The position numbers and the translations under genes were made by a program. From Flavobacteriales bacterium (lineage in GTDB: Bacteria > Bacteroidota > Bacteroidia > UBA10329): a DNA stretch of 64,000 nt. The DNA is taken from NCBI GenBank assembly GCA_021739695.1, contig JAIPBM010000016.1:27569-91568 (forward strand), read 5' to 3'. Of the stretch, positions 18,660 through 26,188 are shown piece after piece. The notes below the pieces were generated by a model. It had not been told where the DNA came from, searched no databases, and saw only the letters and a list, made by a program, of their open reading frames with translations. The number at the start of each line of letters is the position of its first letter. The first letter of the stretch is position 1.

Positions 18660-18722
18660 GTTAGCCAATTAGATGATCGGGGAATTAGAAAAGCTGAAAT
18701 TCTAACAAGCTAATTAGCTAAC
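18660..18722. repeat. Inverted repeat GTTAGCCAATTAG...CTAATTAGCTAAC
   Basis: 13-bp arms with one mismatch around a 37-bp centre, directly after the nucleoid-protein gene. It could act as a weak terminator; no T run follows. Confidence 0.5.
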
Positions 18723-18729
18723 CGGCTGG

Positions 18730-18771
18730 TTACGCTCCCAAAAAGCATCCTCCGCAAACGCGCAAAACGTG
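18730..18771 (-). pseudogene. Remnant of an SDR/FabG gene 3' end
   Basis: Read on the minus strand it encodes HVLRVCGGCFLGA and a TAA stop, matching VLRVCGGSFLGA at the end of the intact SDR at 24675-25910. About 37 of 42 bases agree. Similarity stops abruptly upstream, so this is a duplicated or left-behind fragment. Confidence 0.6.
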
Positions 18772-19252
18772 TTGTTGTTTGCTTCGAGGTTTCTGTCCTG
18801 CAACATGTTCGACATGAGCATTGTTGAGTTAAAATTTCAGTAATTATCCGAAATACAATCGCGTAGACTTCGTTTTGTTTAATATTTGGATTGTTGAAAT
18901 TCAAATGAACGTGGGCTTTTTCTTAAGAGGCCCATTCCAAATTAAAAACCGATTAAAACGGGATTAAAATCTAATTAAGATCGCGGTCAGGATGAGTTTC
19001 GCTACAATTACGCGCAATTCTCTTATCTAATTTCAACCTCTGATAAGCATAATTGGAAGTATGAAAAAGCGCGCGCATTACACCATTCCGACCTCGCGGG
19101 CTTTTTACGTCAGTTCTAACGATGTGCGCTTAGACTTCGTCACTTCGATAGCTCTGGTTCACACGTTTCTTGATGGAGTTTCGATGATTCCGTCAAAAGT
19201 GCATGACAGGTTTTCGTACTGATACGAAGCTGTTCTCGGAAAAATATTAGAC

Positions 19253-20101
19253 ATGAAATCAAGGACAATGTCACTCCTACTGGGAGTGTTACTCACCGCG
19301 GTGGTTTTTCGTTTGGAGGCTCAGCATGCTGGCAATACGAATGGAAATTCAGCTTTAAACGAGAAGATATCGAATTCCATTCGTAAAGGTTTGGTGTTTC
19401 TGGCCGATACCTCTTACACGTTGGATTATGGGAGCTACGCGCTCATGCATTATGTAGAAAGGATTGCTGGCGAACCGATTGCCTTCGATAAGATAGAAGG
19501 ACAGAAAAGGATTGCCAAAACCTATGCAGGAAAAGAGGTTGAAATGCAATTCTTCGGCAGGCTGATCGGTGAAACTGAACAGGCTCCAACTTGGAACGAC
19601 ATTAATGGACTAGTAAGCCAAGTGGATAGCACCACACTTCAGGCACTTTGGAGTGATCGATTGAAACCACAGAAAAAAGCCTATTACGATTGGCTTGTGA
19701 AAATTTCGAAGAAAGGAGGCTACGAACTGACCCATGCCTTATTGGCCTGCCAATGGTTGGAAGAGACAGGGTATGTGGATGGACAAACGGACGAGGAGTT
19801 TGCAAAGACCAAAAGATACTTGGCTTCCGAAGTAAGAGCAGAAATCCTAAGCAAGGTCTCTTTTTGGGGAGATATTGAGATTGAATCGGTTGCCCTTCTC
19901 TTGTATGTTGGTGAGCAGTCTTCTGTTAAGCAAGAATGGATAAAGGCCATTCTCAAAGCTCAACGTGCCGATGGAAGTTGGGCCATTGATTCAGAACAGA
20001 ACTCATCTGTACCGCATGCCACGGCATTGGCCATTTGGGCACTTAAGCAATACAGTATGAGTGTGGAGTCCCACATTTCTTGGATTCAACCAGAACATTA
20101 A
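19253..20101 (+). CDS. Exported protein with a C-terminal toroid-type repeat
   Basis: 282 residues with a signal peptide (residues about 1-24, SLLLGVLLTAVVFRLEAQ). Near the C-terminus it has ILKAQRADGSWAIDSEQNSS and HATALAIWALKQY, a single repeat of the prenyltransferase/squalene-cyclase toroid type; helical repeats elsewhere are weaker (LTHALLACQWLEETGYVDG). Probably binds rather than catalyses. It is 12 bp upstream of the giant glycine-rich gene and likely co-transcribed with it. Confidence 0.65.
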   Translation: MKSRTMSLLLGVLLTAVVFRLEAQHAGNTNGNSALNEKISNSIRKGLVFLADTSYTLDYGSYALMHYVERIAGEPIAFDKIEGQKRIAKTYAGKEVEMQFFGRLIGETEQAPTWNDINGLVSQVDSTTLQALWSDRLKPQKKAYYDWLVKISKKGGYELTHALLACQWLEETGYVDGQTDEEFAKTKRYLASEVRAEILSKVSFWGDIEIESVALLLYVGEQSSVKQEWIKAILKAQRADGSWAIDSEQNSSVPHATALAIWALKQYSMSVESHISWIQPEH

Positions 20102-20113
20102 AACACGTAGGTC

Positions 20114-23100
20114 ATGATTTTCAGTTCTAAATTCAAGATTGTTTTTCTGGTCATTTCGTTCCTCTCTCTTGTTTATGGAGAAGGAATTGCGCAAAACATA
20201 ACCTACAAGGCCCGCGTAGATCAGCTACAAGGGGCTGAGTGCGGAGATTGTGTTTTCTGTGGTGGGCCAGACAATCATTGGTATGTGGCCATCAGAGATA
20301 ATAATGCAAGTACCAGCAACAGTATATGGGATTACTATAGAGGTGATGATGATTGCGGTTGGAGAAATTATTCAAACGCGAACTGGAGAACAGCTACCAA
20401 TGCAGCTTATGGAACCAGTGTCATTGCAAGTATGACAGCATTTGAGGATGATGGCGGTAGTTGGGGTGGAGGAAACGATGCAAGTTGTGGTTCTTCTTAT
20501 CTTGATATCAACACGGTCAACATCACTAACGATGCACCCTGCAATTGGAAGCAATACACAGGAACCAGAAGTTGCGGTGGGGATCAAACATGGGGAGTTC
20601 GTTGGTCCATCTATTGGGAATACAATCAAGCGCCAACGCTCACTTCGCCAACTCCACTTAATCAACTTAAGTGTCAAGGAACCACAGCCACTGCCTTAAC
20701 TGTTACGTCTGATGCAGATGGTAATGGAAGAAGCATGGCCAGATGGCGCAAATGGCAGATAGCAAGTACTGCAAGCGGTCCTTGGACCGACATTTCAGGC
20801 ACACAGAATGCCACTGTTAATACAGCTACTACAACACTCAGCTACACGCCTGCTCAGATCAGTGGCACGAGGTATTACCGATGCTTGGCAACCAGTAGTT
20901 GTTCTGCCGATTTCACTTCATTGACTTCAATATCATCAGTTTATACCGTAACCTATGCCTTCAATACATCAGGCGCATTTGGCGGAGGCGATGTTGCTCC
21001 GGCTATTCAATCTGGAGTTTGTGGAAGCACGATTCTCCCATCGCAGGTCATCACTTTCAATACGCTGAACAGCAATGCGGTCGCAGGTTCAGCCTTGAAC
21101 AATTCATTTGCTTGGACAGCCACTGGTGGGTCTCCAACATCTGGCACGGCCAATAACCTTGTTTGGACCGCCCCAACCACTGCTGGAACATATACCATCA
21201 GTCTGACCTATAATTATTCGCCAGTTTGTGCTTCTCCGGTCACACTTACATGTGTCGTCACAGTGGGTTCGCCTAATTGTAATTATGCTTACGTAGCACC
21301 AGGAGGAACAAACACTACAACCTCAGGTGGACCAAGCAATCCGTATGCGACCATTGCCTATGCCATTTCTCAGTTGGGCAGTAGAGATTATATACGTGTT
21401 GCGGAAGGCACCATCAATGAAACTTCCATTATCAACATTCCAACTGGAATAACCATAGAAGGTGGTTATGTGGTTACAGCAGGAAATTGGGTAAAAAGCT
21501 TTGATGGTGTATCTGATAAAACCACTGTTAACGGACCTAGTGCAGTAGAGACCATCACAAGTGTTTCTCCGAACGTTTGCCACACGGCAACATTTAAGGC
21601 GGTTGGAGTAACCAACTGGAAATTGATAGACCTAACGGTTCGGTCTGCCAACGCCAGTGGAACAGCAGCAAGCATGGGTTGCAGTAGTTATGGTATTTAC
21701 ATGAGCAATACCAGTGGCTACAACGTTGTCCGCTGCGATATAAAAGCTGGAAATGGAGCTTCTGGAACAGCTGGTGCTGCCGGCTCCACTGGTCATACTG
21801 GAGGAAATGGTGGTGCAGGGCAATCCGCTTCTTGTGGAGATGGGGCTAAAACAGGAGGAAGTGGCGGAAATGGTGGCTCCAATGCTTGGGGAAACAACGG
21901 AGGAAATGGTGGAAAGGGCGGTAATTCGGTCAGTAATGGAGGAGGGACCAATGCAGGCGCAGCTGGAACGGCAGGCGTTGGTGGAACGGCAGGTACACTT
22001 GGTGCAGCGGGAACAAACGGAGGTGGTAACTGTGGTACTAACTCAACAGGTGGCAATGCAGGAGCTGGTGGCGGTTATACAACCACCACTGTTAGTACAA
22101 GTGGTATAAACGGGGGAACGGCTGCAGTTACTCATACTTATGGCGCTTGGTACACACCAAGTGGTGTAGGGTCTCAAGGAGGGCATGGTAATTCCGGTGG
22201 TGGAGGTGGTGGCGGTGGCGCCAGTCGCGGACAGAGTGGGTCATTCATCAGTTGTGTTTCCAATGGTGGAAATGCAGGTGGTGGCGGAGGTCAAGGTGGC
22301 GGAGGTGGAGAAGGTGGAGATGGTGGCTATGGTGGTGGTGGTAGTTTCGGTATCTACCGAACCAGCAATGCTGCCACAGGTACATTCACCGATATGACAG
22401 CAGCATCAGGAACTGGCGGTGCAGGAGGCGCAGGCGGAACTGGTGGAAATGGCGGTCCTGGTGGAAGCGCTGGAAATGGACCAAGTGATTGTTCTGGTGA
22501 ACGCGGCAACGCAGGTGATGGTGGTGTCGGTGGAGCAGGTGCTAAAGGTGGAAGTGGACAAACGGGTGCTGCAGGTGCCACAGCGGTTATGTATACTCAA
22601 GGAACGGGTGCTTCCGATCCTTCTACCTCTATTCCAACAACGCCAATGTTGAAAATACTGACCAACAATACCAGCTATTGCAGGAATAGCGTCATCACGC
22701 TTGATAGAACATCCGGGTCTGGAAACTGGAGCTTCAGTAATGCGAATATGGATTATGTCGATAACCTCACATCAACCACAGGAACCAATAGCGCAACTTC
22801 TGACCCGGTAAATGTTTTCACCGCTGTTGGAGGGATCAATACAGACATCACTGTGGGAGTCGAAACCTACACAAGAGGTTTGGAAATTGAAGGAACTGCA
22901 AGGTCACTTCCAAGTTTGTCGTTGGATTATTCGACCATCTGCGTTGGTGGTTCGGTCACAGCTTCGTTCACCGAAACTGGATATTCTCAATCAAATGTGG
23001 ATTATATCTGGGAAGTATTTAGTGGAACGCAAGCAAGCGGAACGGTGGTTTTCAGTTCAAATCTTCCTTCACCTTCTTTTGGGCCTTTCAATACGAATGG

Positions 23101-24259
23101 AACATATACTATTCGATTCCAAGTAAAGGAGATCTGCTGTGGATGGAGTATTCCTCGTTTTACTACGCTTACTGTTAATGCCGATCCAACAGCTCCTACC
23201 AACATCACATTCAGTTCTCCGGCCTCTGGTGCTGAGATCTGCGTGGGATCTACTGTTTCTGTGAGCGGAACTTCGGGTGGAACTGGAGGATTTTCTCCTT
23301 ACACCTACGAATATGTATATGATAATGGAGCTGGTTTTGGAACATACAGCACTGGCCTACCATCGTTTGCAGCTCAAGAAGGAGCTAATGAAGTGAAGGT
23401 CAGAATTCAGGAAAACCTTGCACGAGGTTGCGATGCGTCTTCAGAATATGCTGAAACCATCACGGGTCGTCCAATACCTGTTGGCGTTGCTGGCCCTGCT
23501 TCGCAGGAAATCTGCAGCGGTCAAACGGCCGACATCAGTTTTAATACAAGCAATGCCGTATCTGGAACAACATTCGCATGGACAAGGACAAACACAGGTT
23601 TGGTTACAGGTCTGGCAGCTAGCGGCACCGGAGATATTTCGGCAGCCTTGACAAGTTCTTCTGCTGTTGCACAAACCGTAACCTTCACAATAATACCTAC
23701 AGGTCCTAGCCCGACTTCTTGTCCAGGAGCTTCGTTTACTTCTGTTGTTGTCGTAAATCCGAATCCGACTGCGAGCCCTACGAACAATGGTCCATTGTGC
23801 GAAGGAGCGACATTGGTACTGACAGGAGGTGCGTCTGCAGGAACTGCTCCATACACGTACGCATGGACAGGACCTAGTGGTTTTGTAGGCACTGGAAGTC
23901 CAAAAAGTAGAACCTTCAGTACAGTAGCTATGTCAGGTACGTATGATCTTACTGTTACAGATGATAAAGGATGCACAGCAACTGGAAGCACCGTGGTATC
24001 GATTGTGCTAGACCCGACCATTGGAACACAGCCTCTCGGAACAACCATTTGTGCTGGCGCATCTTACGGTATGAGTGTGATAGTGAACGATGGAATTGGT
24101 TTGAGCTATCAGTGGCAATACAGTACGGATGGTACCAATTGGTTCAGCGTAGGTGCAAATCTTCCTGTGTCGGGATTTTCTTACTCGGGGGCAAATACTG
24201 CGTCTATGACCATAAGCACAACGGTTGCAACCGCACCATCAGCCAATTATAGATACTGA
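20114..24259 (+). CDS. Giant secreted Gly-rich/Ig-like protein, ended by an in-frame TGA
   Basis: 1381 residues from an ATG with a signal peptide (KFKIVFLVISFLSLVYGEGIAQ). A Cys/Trp-rich N-terminal domain spans residues about 28-180. A beta-helix-like block (IRVAEGTINETSIINIPTGITIEGGY) leads into an extreme glycine-rich stretch at about 546-826. Several Ig/PKD-type repeats follow (GDISAALTSSSAVAQTVTFT; TYDLTVTDDKGC). It resembles large T9SS surface adhesins, but no sorting domain is seen. The frame continues past the stop to 24586 (see that entry), so this is probably a nonsense-interrupted gene. Confidence 0.8.
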   Translation: MIFSSKFKIVFLVISFLSLVYGEGIAQNITYKARVDQLQGAECGDCVFCGGPDNHWYVAIRDNNASTSNSIWDYYRGDDDCGWRNYSNANWRTATNAAYGTSVIASMTAFEDDGGSWGGGNDASCGSSYLDINTVNITNDAPCNWKQYTGTRSCGGDQTWGVRWSIYWEYNQAPTLTSPTPLNQLKCQGTTATALTVTSDADGNGRSMARWRKWQIASTASGPWTDISGTQNATVNTATTTLSYTPAQISGTRYYRCLATSSCSADFTSLTSISSVYTVTYAFNTSGAFGGGDVAPAIQSGVCGSTILPSQVITFNTLNSNAVAGSALNNSFAWTATGGSPTSGTANNLVWTAPTTAGTYTISLTYNYSPVCASPVTLTCVVTVGSPNCNYAYVAPGGTNTTTSGGPSNPYATIAYAISQLGSRDYIRVAEGTINETSIINIPTGITIEGGYVVTAGNWVKSFDGVSDKTTVNGPSAVETITSVSPNVCHTATFKAVGVTNWKLIDLTVRSANASGTAASMGCSSYGIYMSNTSGYNVVRCDIKAGNGASGTAGAAGSTGHTGGNGGAGQSASCGDGAKTGGSGGNGGSNAWGNNGGNGGKGGNSVSNGGGTNAGAAGTAGVGGTAGTLGAAGTNGGGNCGTNSTGGNAGAGGGYTTTTVSTSGINGGTAAVTHTYGAWYTPSGVGSQGGHGNSGGGGGGGGASRGQSGSFISCVSNGGNAGGGGGQGGGGGEGGDGGYGGGGSFGIYRTSNAATGTFTDMTAASGTGGAGGAGGTGGNGGPGGSAGNGPSDCSGERGNAGDGGVGGAGAKGGSGQTGAAGATAVMYTQGTGASDPSTSIPTTPMLKILTNNTSYCRNSVITLDRTSGSGNWSFSNANMDYVDNLTSTTGTNSATSDPVNVFTAVGGINTDITVGVETYTRGLEIEGTARSLPSLSLDYSTICVGGSVTASFTETGYSQSNVDYIWEVFSGTQASGTVVFSSNLPSPSFGPFNTNGTYTIRFQVKEICCGWSIPRFTTLTVNADPTAPTNITFSSPASGAEICVGSTVSVSGTSGGTGGFSPYTYEYVYDNGAGFGTYSTGLPSFAAQEGANEVKVRIQENLARGCDASSEYAETITGRPIPVGVAGPASQEICSGQTADISFNTSNAVSGTTFAWTRTNTGLVTGLAASGTGDISAALTSSSAVAQTVTFTIIPTGPSPTSCPGASFTSVVVVNPNPTASPTNNGPLCEGATLVLTGGASAGTAPYTYAWTGPSGFVGTGSPKSRTFSTVAMSGTYDLTVTDDKGCTATGSTVVSIVLDPTIGTQPLGTTICAGASYGMSVIVNDGIGLSYQWQYSTDGTNWFSVGANLPVSGFSYSGANTASMTISTTVATAPSANYRY
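21750..22590 (+). repeat. Coding glycine-rich repeat tract (GGxGGxGG type)
   Basis: About 280 codons made mostly of Gly with Ala, Asn, Ser and Thr (GGNGGKGGN, GGGGGGGGAS, GGAGGAGGTGGNGG). The pattern suits polyglycine-II-like packed helices or insertion loops of a beta-helix. The DNA is GGTGGA/GGAGGC-rich and may vary in length by slippage. Confidence 0.8.
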
Positions 24260-24586
24260 TGTTCGGTTGGAAGTGGAACGGGCTGCAATCCTAATCCGCT
24301 TATTACGTCTAGCGTAACGGTTAATGTGGTTCCGGCCAGCATCAGCAGTCCATTCAGAACTTGGACCGGCATGGTGTCTACCAGTTGGTTGAATCCTTTA
24401 AATTGGGATTGTGGTGGCGTGCCGACCACAACCACAGACGTAATCATCCCGATCAGCGTAAGCACAGGAAACTATCCGATCATATTGAATGGAGAGGTGG
24501 GTGATTGTAGGACGATAGAAATTAAAGGTCCGCCCAGCGAAGTGGAAATTCAAGATGGGGGCACCTTAAATGTAGTAAGCCCATAG
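24260..24586 (+). pseudogene. Read-through remainder of the giant secreted protein
   Basis: In the same frame as 20114-24259 (no shift) the reading continues for 108 codons to a TAG. It completes the last Ig-like repeat (CSVGSGTGCNPNPLITSSVTVNVVP) and adds a W/NW-type beta domain (TWTGMVSTSWLNPLNWDCGG). One base change in the TGA at 24257-24259, for example from CGA, would restore a 1490-residue protein. It still ends without a recognisable T9SS domain. Confidence 0.7.
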
Positions 24587-24621
24587 TATCAAGAGAAGAC
24601 AAGGATTAAATGGACAATGAC

Positions 24622-24667
24622 AAACCTAAAGAGTCTAGAATATTCTAGATTCTTCAGGTTTTGTTTT
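24622..24667. terminator. Bidirectional hairpin terminator
   Basis: AAACCT...AGGTTT outer arms and a perfect TCTAGAATATTCTAGA centre, followed by TGTTTTT. It separates the convergent giant gene and the SDR gene. Confidence 0.8.
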
Positions 24668-24674
24668 TCATCCA

Positions 24675-25910
24675 TTATGCTCCCAAAAAGCTTCCTCCGC
24701 AAACACGCAACACTTGGCCGGTAATGGCTTCTGCACCAGGATGTGCTAGGAATGCCATTGCTTCTGCAATGTCTTCAGGTTTTCCAGCTTGGGCCAGGCT
24801 CGTTAAGCGTTCGGCAAATATTCTCGTCATCAGCGGCATGGTCTTCACCATATCTGTCTCAATGTAGCCCGGAGCAATGGCGTTGATGGTGATGCCTTTA
24901 GCTTTCAATTCTTTCGATTTTGCAGCGGAATAACCGATCAAAGCGGCTTTGGTGGCCGTGTAATTCGTTTGTCCGAAGTTGCCTGCAATGCCAGAGATGG
25001 ATGAAGTACTGATGATGCGTCCACCTTCGGGAATCAATTCCATGGCAAGCGCATCTTCCGTTAGATTGATAACAGCTGTTAGGTTGATGGCAATCAATTG
25101 GTCCCAATAATGCTCGGGCATGTTCTTCAATGTTTTATCGCGGGTAATGCCAGCGTTGTTCACCAACACATCAATGCGTCCATGTTTTGCTTTAATGGTT
25201 TCGAGAAGATTCTTTCGAGCAGCTTCATCGGTTAGGTCTGCTCCTAAGAAGGAAACCTTGCTTGCATTGAGCGAAGTCGAAGTGTCATTTAAAAGCGACT
25301 TAGCGCGCTCTTCCATCTGCGGCATGTCTGCAATAATGACTGTGGCACCTTCGGCAGCCAATCGCTTCACAGTAGCAGAACCGATTCCTCCAGCACCGCC
25401 AGTTACCACACAGATTTTCTCCGATAATTCTCTACCTGTTTTAGTTGAATTGTTTGCAGCAATCGCTTGTCCGGTAATGAACGCAGAACGGCCTGACGTG
25501 AAGAATTCCTGAATGGTTGCGTAGTTCTTCAGATCCACATTCGGTGGAAGTTTGACCAAATTGACTGTGGTTCCTCTTCCGCCCAACTCTTTTGCCAACG
25601 AACGGCTAATTCCTTCTAGCGCTCGCTGATAGGTTGAGTGATGAACGCTTGCACTGAGCGAGGTCGAAGTGTCATCAAGCAACTCTGGCTGAATGGAATA
25701 GATCAGCACTTTTCCGTTTGAGTTCAGCGATTTTATGCCGTTTTGCAATTGATGGAAGATGGTTTTTAAACCCGAAGCATTTCCCACATTTCGACCATCA
25801 ACGATGAGTGAGTCAGGCACAATCGTTGTCCCATCTTTCCATGGTCCGTAGGTCTTATTTAAAACCGCTGGTGGCGGAAAACCGAATAGGGAGAGGATCT
25901 TTTCTTTCAT
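24675..25910 (-). CDS. Two-domain short-chain dehydrogenase/reductase (long FabG type)
   Basis: 411 residues, about 165 more than a normal FabG. The C-terminal domain (about 168-411) is a complete SDR: VVTGGAGGIGSATVKRLAAEGA cofactor loop, NNAG, the catalytic S...YxxxK (SISGIAG then YTATKAALIG) and the C-terminal RVCGGSFLGA. The N-terminal half is a degenerate SDR (HHSTYQRALEGISRSLAKEL, with the Lys of YxxxK lost). High-molecular-weight FabGs of this design reduce 3-oxoacyl-CoA/ACP. Two 30-bp intergenic-type repeats lie inside the frame (25261-25290, 25648-25677). Confidence 0.85.
   Translation of the reverse strand: MKEKILSLFGFPPPAVLNKTYGPWKDGTTIVPDSLIVDGRNVGNASGLKTIFHQLQNGIKSLNSNGKVLIYSIQPELLDDTSTSLSASVHHSTYQRALEGISRSLAKELGGRGTTVNLVKLPPNVDLKNYATIQEFFTSGRSAFITGQAIAANNSTKTGRELSEKICVVTGGAGGIGSATVKRLAAEGATVIIADMPQMEERAKSLLNDTSTSLNASKVSFLGADLTDEAARKNLLETIKAKHGRIDVLVNNAGITRDKTLKNMPEHYWDQLIAINLTAVINLTEDALAMELIPEGGRIISTSSISGIAGNFGQTNYTATKAALIGYSAAKSKELKAKGITINAIAPGYIETDMVKTMPLMTRIFAERLTSLAQAGKPEDIAEAMAFLAHPGAEAITGQVLRVCGGSFLGA
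25261..25290 (-). repeat. In-frame copy of a Bacteroidota intergenic repeat
   Basis: CACTTCGACTTCGCTCAATG core, translated as DTSTSLNAS in the catalytic SDR domain. About 26 of 30 bases match the copy at 25648-25677, which is in the same reading frame. Confidence 0.65.
25648..25677 (-). repeat. In-frame copy of a Bacteroidota intergenic repeat, second
   Basis: CACTTCGACCTCGCTCAGTG core, translated as DTSTSLSAS in the degenerate N-terminal SDR domain; exactly 387 bp (129 codons) from the other copy. Confidence 0.65.
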
Positions 25911-25930
25911 TGCGCAATTTTACGCATAAA

Positions 25931-26000
25931 CGTCATTGCGAGCGAAGAATGAACATGGCAATCTTTTCATGTATGATTGCTTTGTTCCTTGCAATGACGG
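25931..26000. repeat. Bacteroidota intergenic palindrome (CGTCATTGCGAG...GCAATGACG)
   Basis: Outer arms CGTCATTGCgAG / CTtGCAATGACG with inner GGCAATC...GATTGC. Same family as 12616-12683; lies between the divergent SDR and clpB genes. Confidence 0.75.
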
Positions 26001-26188
26001 TTTTATGATTTTCCTCACCGACAACATTTCCGCTGCAATCAACTATTTCAGCCACAACGGCATTGAAATACATGAGTAACTGCCAATATTACCGCTAAAT
26101 GCTTGATATTCAGTAATGGATGTGCTTTTGATGAGTGCTTGCGGTCTGCGTCTATCGCAGATGGAATACAAACCAAAACCAGTACGAT

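Larger units (their letters stand above)
18656..19252. other. 597-bp gene-free stretch
   Basis: Holds an inverted repeat (18660-18722) and a 42-bp remnant matching the 3' end of the SDR gene at 24.7 kb (18730-18771). From about 18780 to 19252 I see no gene, repeat or clear promoter. Confidence 0.6.

Noticed and set aside
18710..18904. Small ORF overlapping the SDR-tail fragment
   Set aside because: Different frame from the SDR similarity, low-complexity translation, no start context; treated as chance.
24257..24259. Selenocysteine or TGA-as-Trp recoding in the giant protein
   Set aside because: Other genes in the window use TGA as a normal stop (for example at 52060 and 54975) and I see no SECIS-like hairpin; a nonsense change is simpler.
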